A DNA stretch of 60,442 bases from Deltaproteobacteria bacterium (GTDB lineage: Bacteria > Myxococcota_A > UBA796 > JAFGLY01), in contig JAFGLY010000168.1 in the NCBI GenBank assembly GCA_016927815.1, forward strand, positions 1-60,442, read 5' to 3'. The first letter of the stretch is position 1. Each line of letters starts with the position of its first letter. A program made the position numbers and the translations under genes. Below are positions 20,825 through 29,309 of the stretch, piece after piece. The notes beneath the pieces are model-generated. The model did no database searches. It was not told where the DNA came from and saw only the letters and a list, made by a program, of their open reading frames with translations.

Positions 20825-21651
20825 CTGGCATCCCGTGGCAGGAGAGGGGTGACCCTCCGCCTCAGGTCCCTCGGGAGGCGCTGGTCGAGCAGAGCGCGCA
20901 CCTCGGCGGGCGTGTACCGGGCCGAGAAGTGGGTGAGCAGGATGGCCTGGTTGCGGAAGTCGGAGGCACGGGCGGCGATCTCGTCGAGATGGATGTGTCC
21001 TTTCTCGCGGCACTGAGCCACCGTGACCCGCTCGTCCAGGAACGTGGCCTCCAGGACGAGGAGGCGGGCGTCCAGGAGCGTCGGCTCTTGATCGAGGAGG
21101 TCGATGCGCGTGTCTCCCGGCACCGCGAGATCCGGCGTCCAGACCTCCTCGGCCACCTGGGTGCCCGCGTAGCGGAGGTCCCGGATGGCAGAACCCGGGA
21201 GGCTGCGGTACTCGGGTTTCAGGCGGTGTTTCCGGGACCACAGGGCATAACCGATGCTGGGCACGACGTGGTCGGATCGGTACGCCCGCACCTCCAGGTC
21301 CCGGCCGAGGGAAAGCGTATCTCCTGGTCGGCACGGGACGATCCGGCAGGGCAGGCGCGAACGGTCGAGCCGGCGCCACGTCGCCAGCAAGGCCTCGAGG
21401 TCCGGCACCACCTCGGCGGGTACGAGGTAGAGGGGCGGTTCCAGGCCGGTGAGCGCGCGCGTGGCGGCGTGCATGGCGATGCCACCCAGGTGATCCAGGT
21501 GGGCATGGGTGATGAGCACCCGGCTCCGCTGGACGGCGGACCGGGGACAACGGCCGATGTCGAAGGCGAGGTCGAGACCGGGGAACTGCACGCAGGTCTC
21601 GAGGCCGCCCACGCTCACGGCCTGCACGGCATGACCCGCGAGGACGAGCAT
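20821..21651 (-). CDS. RNase Z-like metallo-beta-lactamase hydrolase
   Basis: The 276-residue protein carries the HxHxDH metal motif (ITHAHLDHLGG, about residues 46-56) and later metal ligands in YRSDHVVPS, LEATF and ILLTHFSARY, an arrangement seen in tRNase Z/ElaC-related enzymes. The LEATF motif has Glu where many RNase Z enzymes have Asp. It might process tRNA 3' ends or act on another substrate. It forms a 4-bp overlap with the downstream kinase gene, which places it in a regulatory operon. A ribosome-binding site AAGG lies before the ATG. Confidence 0.78.
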   Translation of the reverse strand: MLVLAGHAVQAVSVGGLETCVQFPGLDLAFDIGRCPRSAVQRSRVLITHAHLDHLGGIAMHAATRALTGLEPPLYLVPAEVVPDLEALLATWRRLDRSRLPCRIVPCRPGDTLSLGRDLEVRAYRSDHVVPSIGYALWSRKHRLKPEYRSLPGSAIRDLRYAGTQVAEEVWTPDLAVPGDTRIDLLDQEPTLLDARLLVLEATFLDERVTVAQCREKGHIHLDEIAARASDFRNQAILLTHFSARYTPAEVRALLDQRLPRDLRRRVTPLLPRDAR

Positions 21652-21756
21652 GGCGGACCCTTACCTCGCCTGGGTGGGCCGGGCACCGGGGAGAGTGGCG
21701 CGACCGGCCGGCGAGTCGCTATGGGTCCCTGCATCCCCCCTCTCGGCGGAGGTTCC

Positions 21757-22281
21757 ATGCGTCGCGCCCTCCTGTGCCTCTCCGTCCTCGTCCTCCTCGC
21801 CGCACCCAGGGCCGTCCGAGCCGGCATCGGGACCACCTGGGCGTTCAACGGCGGGTCTGCGGCCTCCTACGGAGGCCCCTGGACCGATCTCGGGTACACC
21901 TTCCCGTTCCACAGCCTGCCCTCTCTCGACCTCAAGCTGAAGGAGATGGACCTCCAGTTCCACGTGCTGGAGTTCATCGGCGGGATCGCCAACGATACGA
22001 TCCTGCTCGGCGCCAACGCCCACTTCCAGGGCCTGTGGCGCCCCGCGCCGGGGGGGTTCGGGGGCGTGCTCGAACCCGGCGTGAGCCTCGACATCGTGGC
22101 CGACACCGACTTCGACCCCTTCCACCTCGGCCTCATGGGCCTGGCCCGCCTGGGCATCGAGGCCGAGAAGACGTACGGCTGCGGCGTCTACGTGGTGCCC
22201 GCCCTGGGCGTGGGCCTGATCAGCGAGGACTTCGAGCTCCTCGTCGGCGGATCGCTCCAGTTCAGCGCCTGGCTGCCCTGA
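21757..22281 (+). CDS. Hypothetical exported beta-rich protein
   Basis: The ATG at the start of MRRALLCLSVLVLLAAP has GGCGGAGG upstream and opens a signal peptide cleaved near VRAG. The remaining 150 residues alternate hydrophobic and Gly/Asp residues (LKEMDLQFHVLEFIGG, GLWRPAPGGFGGVLEPGVSLDIVADTDFDPFHLGLMGLARLGIE) and end in strand-like segments, so a small outer-membrane or periplasmic barrel is plausible. No family recognised. It is divergent from the RNase Z-like gene and convergent with trxA, with 8 bp between stops. Confidence 0.68.
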   Translation: MRRALLCLSVLVLLAAPRAVRAGIGTTWAFNGGSAASYGGPWTDLGYTFPFHSLPSLDLKLKEMDLQFHVLEFIGGIANDTILLGANAHFQGLWRPAPGGFGGVLEPGVSLDIVADTDFDPFHLGLMGLARLGIEAEKTYGCGVYVVPALGVGLISEDFELLVGGSLQFSAWLP

Positions 22282-22289
22282 CCCGCGGA

Positions 22290-22649
22290 TCACGCCTGGG
22301 CGGCAGGGGGCTCCTGGCCCGCGCGGGCGAGTTCCTTGAAGAGTTGCTCCAGGTGCGGCCGGCCGCGGAAGCCCACCACCTGCCCGAGCATGCGTCCACC
22401 GAGCAGGACCGCAAGCGTGGGAATGCCCTGGACCTTGAAGACGTTGGCCAGCTCGGGCTCCTCGTCCACGTTGACCTTGGCCACGCGGACCTTGCCCGCG
22501 TAGGTCACAGAGAGATCCTCGAGGATCGGTCCGATAGACTTGCAGGGGCCGCACCACGGGGCCCAGAAGTCCACCACCACCGGCTCGGGGGCCTTCAGGA
22601 CCTCCTGCTCGAAGTTGTCCTTTCCGACCTTCATCGTGTTGCTCGACAT
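22290..22649 (-). CDS. trxA: Thioredoxin
   Basis: Thioredoxin reduces disulphides in cytoplasmic proteins. The 119 residues have the active site WCGPC at about 32-36 within VVVDFWAPWCGPCK, the cis-Pro motif GIPTL, and the usual five-stranded fold length plus a short Ala-rich tail. GGAGG lies six bases before the ATG. There is no signal peptide, so it is cytoplasmic. It is monocistronic here, convergent with the preceding exported-protein gene. Confidence 0.95.
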   Translation of the reverse strand: MSSNTMKVGKDNFEQEVLKAPEPVVVDFWAPWCGPCKSIGPILEDLSVTYAGKVRVAKVNVDEEPELANVFKVQGIPTLAVLLGGRMLGQVVGFRGRPHLEQLFKELARAGQEPPAAQA

Positions 22650-22802
22650 CCGACGCCTCCGTGAGGTCCAGTGCGCATCCCGCCCTCCGGGCGCGCTGTG
22701 CCCTCGGTTCTGCAGGCATGAGGATGCGTCAGGGACCCGTGCTGTTGCGCGGGCTGGGTCTATCCCCCTACGCCCGGGGCCCGCACCTTCGAGTGCGGAG
22801 GA

Positions 22803-23936
22803 TCACGACCGGAAGATCCGAGCCACGACGGGCCGGTGGTCCGAGCACTCCACCTCCAGGACACGGACGTCCCGCACCCCGAGCGGCGGCCGGGTCAGGT
22901 AGACGTAGTCCACCCTCAAAGGGAAGAACCCTCCGATGCGCCGGGTGGCCCCGTACCCGCAGCCGGACAGGGCCCAGGCATCGGTCAGGTGGGCGCGGAG
23001 GGCCGCGTGGATGGCCGCGTCCGGGGGGGCGTTGAAGTCCCCTGCCACCACCGTGGGGTCCCGGAGACGGACGAGTCCCTGCGCGAGGCGGTCCAGGGCC
23101 TGCCCCTGGGTCCGGGCGGTCATCTCGGCCTCCTGGGCCAGCACGGTGAGAGGACGGGTCCGACCCCGAGCCAGTGCCGTGGCGGCGTCCTCCACGTCCC
23201 GGGCTCCGATGTCCCAGGGGGTCAGGTGAACGGCCAGCAGGTTGAGCGTGGCTTCGCCCGAGCGGGCCTCGGCGAAGAGGGAGTGCCAGGGATGGGTGAG
23301 CTCCAGGCTGCGGCTCATGGACAGGGTCCAGGGCGGCCGGGCGCACGCGGCCACCCCGCCCGCGTCGTTCCTCCCGGTGGCGTAGTAGTCGACGAACTCG
23401 CAGGTGAACCCCAGGCGATCCCGGAGACGGTCGAGCCTCACCCGATCCACCTCCTGGAGCACCAGGAGGTCGGTCCCGGTGTCCTCGACGGCTTCGACCA
23501 CGCAGGCCATCGCCTCGGCCAGCGCCGATGCGCGCACCGCGGGCCGGGCGTACCATCCCAGCCGGTGGACGTTCCACGTCATCACGGTCACGACGTCCGT
23601 CCCGCTCCGGTCGCGGACCGGCACCCAGGCAGGTCCGTAGAGCACGGCGGCGCACGTTGCGGTGGCCAGGCCCAGGACCAGCAGAGGCACGCGGCGACAG
23701 ACGAGTGCCGCGAGGATCCCCACCGCGGCGAGTCCGCCCCAGAGCCACGGCAGGACGAGCACCACCGCGGCGAGCGCCGCTGGAGGGGAGAGGTCGATCC
23801 GGGCCGCACCCGTGGCGCACAGGAGGAGGGCCAAAGGACCCAGCGCCATCCCCCAGACGAGGAGCCGACGCGCCCGCCCCGGCCGCGGCGGCGGCCCCCC
23901 GAGGAGCGAGGCGGAACCAAGGGAACGGGTTTCCAT
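22803..23936 (-). CDS. Membrane-anchored endonuclease/exonuclease/phosphatase-fold protein
   Basis: The product (377 residues from the ATG at METRS; a longer ATG start 24 codons upstream is possible) has three or four N-terminal membrane segments (about 25-110) and a C-terminal EEP hydrolase domain. Catalytic motifs are visible: MTWNVHR, VLQEVD, GDFNAPPD, RVDYVYL and CSDHRPV. EEP proteins with N-terminal membrane helices can be phosphodiesterases acting on lipids or nucleic acids outside the membrane. The substrate cannot be told from sequence. A CNNM transporter gene diverges from it about 126 bp away. Confidence 0.85.
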   Translation of the reverse strand: METRSLGSASLLGGPPPRPGRARRLLVWGMALGPLALLLCATGAARIDLSPPAALAAVVLVLPWLWGGLAAVGILAALVCRRVPLLVLGLATATCAAVLYGPAWVPVRDRSGTDVVTVMTWNVHRLGWYARPAVRASALAEAMACVVEAVEDTGTDLLVLQEVDRVRLDRLRDRLGFTCEFVDYYATGRNDAGGVAACARPPWTLSMSRSLELTHPWHSLFAEARSGEATLNLLAVHLTPWDIGARDVEDAATALARGRTRPLTVLAQEAEMTARTQGQALDRLAQGLVRLRDPTVVAGDFNAPPDAAIHAALRAHLTDAWALSGCGYGATRRIGGFFPLRVDYVYLTRPPLGVRDVRVLEVECSDHRPVVARIFRS

Positions 23937-24062
23937 GGCCGCATCCGGGTGAGGCCTGGCGTTCGGCCCTCTGGACAGAGGGCGGCGTAACCCGTCGGAC
24001 GCGCGCACCCGAGGGGCCCGGTTCCCTGCCCCGCGACGGCCAGGGCGCTACATGGGGACTCC

Positions 24063-25394
24063 ATGGACGACCTCACCCCCATCGGCGTGGCCGGACGCCT
24101 GCTGGCCGTCCTCGTCATCGTCCTCGCCAACGCCTACTTCGTCGTCGCCGAGTTCTCCCTCGTCGCCATCCGCCGCAGCCGCGTGACCCAGCTCGTAGCC
24201 GAGGGGCGCCCCCATGCCCGGGCCGTCGAGCGCATGGGGAAGGATCTCAACACCTTCCTGTCGGCCACGCAGCTCGGCATCACCATGACCTCGCTCGCCC
24301 TGGGCTGGATCGGCGAGCCGGCGGTGGCGCGCCTGTTCGTCCCGTTCCTCGGGTTTCTTCCCGATCGCTGGGGGGAGGTGGGCGCGCACGGTCTGGCCAC
24401 GGCCCTGGCCTTCGCGACCGTGACCATGCTCCACATCGTGCTCGGCGAGCTGGCCCCTAAGAACCTCGCGCTGCAGCACACCGAGAAGAGCGCCCTGGCC
24501 GTGGCCCCTCCGCTCGAGATCCTCACCATCCTGTTCCGGCCCGCGATCATCGTCCTCAACGCGACGGCCAACCTGGTTCTCTCCCTGGTCGGCCTGAAGC
24601 GGGCCACGGGCGAGGACCAGATCCACTCCGTGGAGGAGTTGAAGCTCCTGGTGAGCGCGAGCCGTGCGGCCGGCATCCTGGGCGAGGAGGCGGAGGGGAT
24701 CGTGGAGCGGGCCTTCGCCTTCGACGACTTCTCGGCCCGGCAGGTCATGGTGCCCCGGATCGAGATGGCCGCCGTGCCCCTGGAGGCGCACCCCCAGGCC
24801 GCGCTCGACGTGGCGATCCGCGAGCACCACACCCGCCTGCCGGTCTTCCGGGGCGATCTCGACGACATCGTGGGCAGCGTCCACATCGCCGATCTCGTGG
24901 CCGCGTGCCGCCAGGGGGGCGCCTCGGACCTGAGTGGGGTCGTCCGTCCCGCCCTCCTCGTGCCAGAGTCCATCCCCACCGACACCCTCCTCACGCGCAT
25001 GCGCCTGGAGCGGGCCCACATGGCCCTGCTCGTGGACGAGTACGGCGGCACGGCGGGTCTCGTGACCCTGCACGATCTCGTGGAGCGACTGGTCGGACCC
25101 GTGGCCGACGCGGAGGAGGTCGCACGGGACCGGGTCGACGCCCAGCCCGACGGCAGCGTGATCCTCGGGGGCATGGTCCTCGTGCACGACGCCAACGAGC
25201 GGTTCGGTCTCGGCATCGAGGAAGGCGATTTCGACACGTTGGGCGGCTTGGTCCTGGCCAGGCTCGGTCGCCTGCCGCTTCCGGGAGACGAGATCCGCAT
25301 CGCGGGCTGGGTGCTCCGCGTGGAGGCCATCGAGGGCCGGCGCGTGGACCGTATCCGGCTCCTCCGGGCGGAGATCGCTCACAACCGCGGGTGA
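24063..25394 (+). CDS. CNNM/CorC-type transporter with CBS domains (hemolysin family)
   Basis: The 443 residues show the DUF21 membrane domain (about 5-190, with NAYFVVAEFSLVAIRRSR and ATQLGITMTSLALGWIGEP), a paired CBS domain region (about 205-330, with VMVPRIEMAAVPLEA and LLVDEYGGTAGLVTLHDLVERLVG), and a C-terminal CorC/HlyC-type FAD-like domain (about 345-435). The family is implicated in magnesium and other divalent cation efflux. GGGGACTCC before the ATG supports the start. It is followed by an intergenic region of 386 bp before the TolQ operon. Confidence 0.92.
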   Translation: MDDLTPIGVAGRLLAVLVIVLANAYFVVAEFSLVAIRRSRVTQLVAEGRPHARAVERMGKDLNTFLSATQLGITMTSLALGWIGEPAVARLFVPFLGFLPDRWGEVGAHGLATALAFATVTMLHIVLGELAPKNLALQHTEKSALAVAPPLEILTILFRPAIIVLNATANLVLSLVGLKRATGEDQIHSVEELKLLVSASRAAGILGEEAEGIVERAFAFDDFSARQVMVPRIEMAAVPLEAHPQAALDVAIREHHTRLPVFRGDLDDIVGSVHIADLVAACRQGGASDLSGVVRPALLVPESIPTDTLLTRMRLERAHMALLVDEYGGTAGLVTLHDLVERLVGPVADAEEVARDRVDAQPDGSVILGGMVLVHDANERFGLGIEEGDFDTLGGLVLARLGRLPLPGDEIRIAGWVLRVEAIEGRRVDRIRLLRAEIAHNRG

Positions 25395-25780
25395 CGCCGC
25401 CCATCCGGGAGGGACACTCACCATCTTTTTACATGCCCCCGCGCCCTCACCCGTGTCGGGGGTTCCAACATGATCCCCTTGCGACAGCGATTCTCTCGGC
25501 CTCCCGGTCCGGGTCGTCCCACCGGGACCCCTCACGGATCCCGCACGTTCCCTTCGTTGACACCCCCTGGGGTGCATGCTAGTCGGTACGGTGCTTCCCG
25601 GAGGGTCCTTCCTCCGGAGTCCCCTTGGCTTTTCCATCCACTCCGGCGGTCGTCCCGCTCGCGCTCGCCGGTCACCTTCCAGAATCCCCGCTGCGGCCCG
25701 GGCTGTGGGGATGGAGCAGCGGATCCACCTTCAACGGTCCCCCTAGGGACACCTGGGCGAACGACCCGGCAGGAGTTCCC
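25395..25780. promoter_or_regulatory. Intergenic region and leader of the tolQ-tolR operon
   Basis: The 386-bp gap carries no convincing gene. It holds a sigma-70-like promoter at 25557-25585, followed by a leader of about 190 bases before the tolQ-type ATG. The leader has Pro/Ser-poor but GC-rich, hairpin-prone sequence (for example TTCCCGGAGGGTCC... TTCCTCCGGAGT around 25598-25620), so post-transcriptional control is possible, unproven. Confidence 0.4.
25557..25585 (+). promoter_or_regulatory. Candidate sigma-70 promoter upstream of the tolQ-type gene
   Basis: A perfect -35 box TTGACA lies at 25557-25562. A 17-base spacer gives TAGTCG at 25580-25585 as -10, which matches only at the TA. 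The box is 195 bases upstream of the TolQ-type start. The perfect -35 in a GC-rich context makes this the best promoter candidate in the first half of the window. Confidence 0.45.
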
Positions 25781-26458
25781 ATGATCGACGGTATCGTCAA
25801 GGCATTCCACGGCGGCGGCTTCTGGATGTGGCCGATCCTGGCCGTCAACATCACCACGTGGATCATCGGCTTGGAGCGCCTCTACGTGCTCTACTTCAAG
25901 GTCCGCGAGAACAAGGATGCCCTGCTCGGCGGCATGAACAACTTCCTCATGAAGGGAGATCTCCACGGCGCCATCCGGTTCCTGGGCGCCCAGCGGCAGG
26001 GCCCGCTCTCCCGCATCCTCAAGGCCGGCCTGCTCAAGGTCCACCGTCCCGACCTGGAGGTCCAGGCCTCCCTCGACCAGGCCTCGCTCCACGAGGTGCC
26101 CGACATCGAGCAGCGCACCGGCTACCTCGCGGTGTTCTCGAACGTGGCCATGCTCATCGGGCTCTTGGGCACCATCACCGGCCTGATCAAGTGCTTCGCG
26201 GCCGTGGCGTACGTCGACCCCTCCCAGAAGGCCACGATTCTGGCGGCCGGCATCGCCGAGGCCATGAACTGCACCGCGTTCGGTCTGATCACCGCCATTC
26301 CCCCGCTCGTCCTCTTCGCCTTCTTCCAGAGCCGCACCCAGCACCTGGTCGATGGCATCAACGAGGCCGTGGTGACCGAGATGAACCTCGTCCTCGGCAA
26401 CCGCGCCCTGTTCCGCGACCAGGCCAAGAAGCTCGCCGACATGGCCGAGGCCGGGTAG
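25781..26458 (+). CDS. MotA/TolQ/ExbB proton-channel family protein
   Basis: This 225-residue protein is the stator ring subunit of a TolQR/ExbBD-type motor that converts proton flow into force on envelope partners. The start ATG has AGGAG upstream; upstream in-frame codons read as non-coding. One membrane helix near residues 15-35 and two more around 120-150 and 165-195 fit ExbB. The family motif IGLLGTITGLIKCF and the later NCTAFGLITAIPPLVLFAF (polar residue in the pore helix) are present. It is followed after 15 bp by two TolR-type genes, so it is the first gene of a motor operon. Confidence 0.92.
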   Translation: MIDGIVKAFHGGGFWMWPILAVNITTWIIGLERLYVLYFKVRENKDALLGGMNNFLMKGDLHGAIRFLGAQRQGPLSRILKAGLLKVHRPDLEVQASLDQASLHEVPDIEQRTGYLAVFSNVAMLIGLLGTITGLIKCFAAVAYVDPSQKATILAAGIAEAMNCTAFGLITAIPPLVLFAFFQSRTQHLVDGINEAVVTEMNLVLGNRALFRDQAKKLADMAEAG

Positions 26459-26473
26459 CCGAAGGAGTCCCCC

Positions 26474-27013
26474 ATGGGCGTCAGCCTCCCTGGCGGTGGC
26501 GGCGGCGGGCGTGGACGGAACCTCGTCCACAACCTCAACCTGGTACCGTTCATCGATCTGCTCACGGTCTGCATCACGTTCCTCATGGTGACCGCCGTGT
26601 GGACGCAGCTGAGCAGTCTGCAGGTGGACCAGGCCATCAGCGACCCGAACGCCGAGCCGGTCGAACAGGACACCCCTCCGGTGCCTCCGCTCACCGTCCA
26701 CGTCCGCTCCGACGGACTGTGGATGGGCCGGAACATCGAGCAGGGCAAGAACTACACCAAGGTGGGCGAGGAGTACGACTGGGAGACCCTCAAGCAGGAC
26801 TTCGCGGCCGACCGCGAGTCCTACCCCGAGGAGACCCAGGTCGTGATCGTCACCGACGACGGCGTCGACTACCAGTTCATGGTCAAGGCGCTCGACGTCT
26901 CCCGCCAGTACGGGTACGACAAGACCCTGCTCGGCGGAGGCCCGGCCAGCCAGATGTCCGGCATCGAAGGTCCCGGTCCCGGCGCTGGCGCCGGTGCCGG
27001 CGCACCCGGGTAA
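26474..27013 (+). CDS. TolR/ExbD-family protein 1
   Basis: The 179-residue protein has the ExbD pattern: a short basic N-terminus, one membrane helix with the essential Asp (LNLVPFIDLLTVCITFLM, Asp about residue 28), and a periplasmic domain. The periplasmic part has an extended loop (NIEQGKNYTKVGEEYDW) and ends with VVIVTDDGVDYQFMVKALDV, the usual TolR-fold core, followed by a Gly/Ala-rich tail. GAAGGAG lies before the ATG. It sits between the TolQ-type and second TolR-type genes. Confidence 0.9.
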   Translation: MGVSLPGGGGGGRGRNLVHNLNLVPFIDLLTVCITFLMVTAVWTQLSSLQVDQAISDPNAEPVEQDTPPVPPLTVHVRSDGLWMGRNIEQGKNYTKVGEEYDWETLKQDFAADRESYPEETQVVIVTDDGVDYQFMVKALDVSRQYGYDKTLLGGGPASQMSGIEGPGPGAGAGAGAPG

Positions 27014-27025
27014 CGGGAGGAAGCC

Positions 27026-27601
27026 ATGCCAGTCTCCGTCCCCAAGCGTCGGCCGGCGTTCCCGCCCATCGGGCGGCTGCGCTCAGGCCCCTTCGGCGGT
27101 GGGAAGAAGGCGGTCTTCGCAGACCTCAACCTCACCCCGATGATCGACACCTTCACCGTCATCGTCATCTTCCTCCTGATGTCGTTCTCCGCGTCCGGCG
27201 AGCTCATGTTCATCCAGAAGGACTTGAAGCTCCCCGATGCCGAGAAGGCCGCGCTGCTCTCGGAACGCGGTCCGGTCGTCACGCTGCTGTTGAACCAGGT
27301 CCTCTTCGAGGGCAAGGTCATCACCACGGCCGACGACATGGACGCGGACGAGCCCGGCATCCCCCCGTTGGCCGAGAAGCTCACGGGCGTCCGGGAGCGC
27401 GAGCAGAAGATGTACCGGCTGGACCCGAACGAGCCCTACCGCGGCAACGTGCTGATCCAGGCCGACCGGAAGACCGACTTCATGCTTGTCCGGAAGGCGA
27501 TCTTCGCCGTCAACGAAGCGGGCTGGACCCACATCCAGTTCGCCGTGACGGACCTCGTGACCGCCACTGAGAGCGCCGCGGAAACAGCGCCGCCGGAGTA
27601 G
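27026..27601 (+). CDS. TolR/ExbD-family protein 2
   Basis: The 191-residue protein has a basic N-terminal segment, a membrane helix with the conserved Asp (LNLTPMIDTFTVIVIFLLM) and a periplasmic domain with VLIQADRKTDFMLVRKAIFAVNEAG, the TolR/ExbD core. It differs from the first copy in length and in the region after the helix. GGGAGG precedes the ATG 12 bp after the previous stop. Two different TolR-type subunits next to one TolQ-type subunit match the AglR-AglQ-AglS type motor of myxobacteria better than a minimal ExbB-ExbD pair. Confidence 0.9.
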   Translation: MPVSVPKRRPAFPPIGRLRSGPFGGGKKAVFADLNLTPMIDTFTVIVIFLLMSFSASGELMFIQKDLKLPDAEKAALLSERGPVVTLLLNQVLFEGKVITTADDMDADEPGIPPLAEKLTGVREREQKMYRLDPNEPYRGNVLIQADRKTDFMLVRKAIFAVNEAGWTHIQFAVTDLVTATESAAETAPPE

Positions 27602-27653
27602 TCGAACCGTCGTACACAGGGCCCTCGAGGCCCACCCCGGCAAGGAGGTTCCG

Positions 27654-28694
27654 ATGAGGTTCCTGGTCCTGTCCCTGCTGATCTCCCTGCTGGCCGGGTG
27701 TGGAGGACGAACCCAGGCGCCGCCCCCGACCGATGAGGCGGCGTCTGAGTGTGGGTTGACCCTGGACAACCTGGCCGGGCGAACCTTCATCCACCTGAAC
27801 AAGGACGCCCCTGGCAAGTTCAGCGATGATCCACTGGCCCGGGCGTACTTCTTCTCGGAGGGGGGCAAGACCAAGGTCCGGTACAACACCCGCCACCCGA
27901 CCGATTTCTACACCTACACCTGCGAGAAGATGGAGGGTCAGGAGAAGCTCCTCTGCAAAGAGGACAATCCCAAACCCGTAGCCTACTGCAAGTCGCTGTG
28001 GGCCAACGACCTGGGCTGCGATCCGCAGCGGTTGGTCGAGCTCACGGGCTGCACGCTCGAGGAGGCCCAGAAGGCCCGGGAGGAGGTCGACGAGGAGATC
28101 ACGCGCCTGAAGAAGAACAAGAAGCTCCAGAAGGAGCTCGACGACATGAAGATGGTGTTCAACCATCCCAACAACCAGCTCCGTGGCCTCGTCTACGTGA
28201 AGATCCGCCATCGGGAGTGCCAGCTCCTCCTCCAGGACCGCTACGAGACCATCAACCTCGGGCAGGTGCGCGAGCTGGAGAACGTGCTCGGCACCGCCTA
28301 CTTCGGTGAGACCAAGAAAGAGTACATCCTCGAGCACTGCACGGACGACAAGAACCTCATCGCGGTCGACAAGCCCGATGCGTGGTTCAACCCCGGGGAT
28401 ACCCGCTATCGCTGGCGCACCGGGGACACCGTCTACTTCCGGTACGTCGGCCCCGAGGACCAGACGCCCAAGCCTGGGTGTACCTACACCATGGACCTGT
28501 GGGCGGACTGGGAGCCCACGGCGAAGGGCCAGGCCGTACCGGTCAAGGACGGCAAGCTCCAGTGGGTGTTCAACAAGCGCTACGACCAGCCGGGCCGCCT
28601 GCCCTACTTCGTCCACATGACGCGTTACCGGGCCTGCGGCGCCGAATCCCCCCAGCGTATCTCGTTCTCCTGCCAGGGTGTGATCATCGAGTAG
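27654..28694 (+). CDS. Lipoprotein of the TolQR-type operon, unknown function
   Basis: AAGGAGG before the ATG gives a strong start. The N-terminus (FLVLSLLISLLAGCGGR) is a lipoprotein signal with lipobox LAGC. The 346 residues contain several Cys and a central acidic-basic coiled-coil-like stretch (EEAQKAREEVDEEITRLKKN, about 115-160), then a mixed domain rich in Tyr and Asp. No family is recognised. Position directly behind TolQ-TolR-TolR suggests an outer-membrane or periplasmic partner driven by the motor. Its 3' end overlaps the stop of the convergent sigma-factor gene by 11 bp. Confidence 0.75.
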   Translation: MRFLVLSLLISLLAGCGGRTQAPPPTDEAASECGLTLDNLAGRTFIHLNKDAPGKFSDDPLARAYFFSEGGKTKVRYNTRHPTDFYTYTCEKMEGQEKLLCKEDNPKPVAYCKSLWANDLGCDPQRLVELTGCTLEEAQKAREEVDEEITRLKKNKKLQKELDDMKMVFNHPNNQLRGLVYVKIRHRECQLLLQDRYETINLGQVRELENVLGTAYFGETKKEYILEHCTDDKNLIAVDKPDAWFNPGDTRYRWRTGDTVYFRYVGPEDQTPKPGCTYTMDLWADWEPTAKGQAVPVKDGKLQWVFNKRYDQPGRLPYFVHMTRYRACGAESPQRISFSCQGVIIE

Positions 28695-29274
28695 CGAGCG
28701 ACTCCAACACCGATCCGGAGGGGCGGTGGAGGGCTCGGAGTTCCTCCCGGAGCCGACTGCGCATGCGGGTCAGGCGCGTGCGGACGGCCCCGGGGGACAG
28801 GCCCATGCGTTCGGCGATCTCCGGGCCCGTCCAGCCCTCTCCCTCGGCCAGGAGCAGGATGGCACGGTCCATGGGCGGGAGCGTGAGCAGGGCGTGGCCG
28901 AGCGCCGTGGCCGTCTCGGCTCGGGCGGACAGCTGCTCGGGGTCCTCCTCGTGGGCTTGGACTTCGAGGTCCGTGCGGTGCAGGGAGGGATCGTTCTTGC
29001 GCCCCCGCCGCATGCGAAAGCAGGCGTTCTGGACCATCCGGCCGAGCCAGCCCTCCACGGAGCCCTCTCCTCGGAAGGACGTCAGGTGGATGCCGGCGGA
29101 CAGGAGGGCATCCTGGACCGCATCCTGGGCTTCCTCCTCGTCCCGGCAGGTGCGGCGACCGATGGCGAGGAGGCGATCCCCGAAGCAACGCGTGATGACG
29201 TCCAGGGCCTGGATGTCGCCGCGCTTCACCAGCTGGACGATCTCGTCTCCACAGGAGTGCTTGGACATCGACAC
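28684..29274 (-). CDS. ECF-type RNA polymerase sigma factor
   Basis: The product (196 residues from GTG, which has GGAGG at better spacing than the ATG two codons on) shows sigma region 2 (GDRLLAIGRRTCRDEEEAQDAVQDALLSA, with SVEGWLGRMVQNACFRMRRGR) and region 4 helix-turn-helix (WTGPEIAERMGLSPGAVRTRLTRMRSRLREEL). Region 3 is missing, as in group 4 sigma factors. It is the last gene of a leftward transcription unit with the acidic protein gene 35 bp upstream. No anti-sigma factor with the usual membrane helix is adjacent. Confidence 0.88.
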   Translation of the reverse strand: MSMSKHSCGDEIVQLVKRGDIQALDVITRCFGDRLLAIGRRTCRDEEEAQDAVQDALLSAGIHLTSFRGEGSVEGWLGRMVQNACFRMRRGRKNDPSLHRTDLEVQAHEEDPEQLSARAETATALGHALLTLPPMDRAILLLAEGEGWTGPEIAERMGLSPGAVRTRLTRMRSRLREELRALHRPSGSVLESLATR

Positions 29275-29309
29275 GGGTGCGCCCTCCTGGACCCGTCCAG
29301 CAGACGGGT

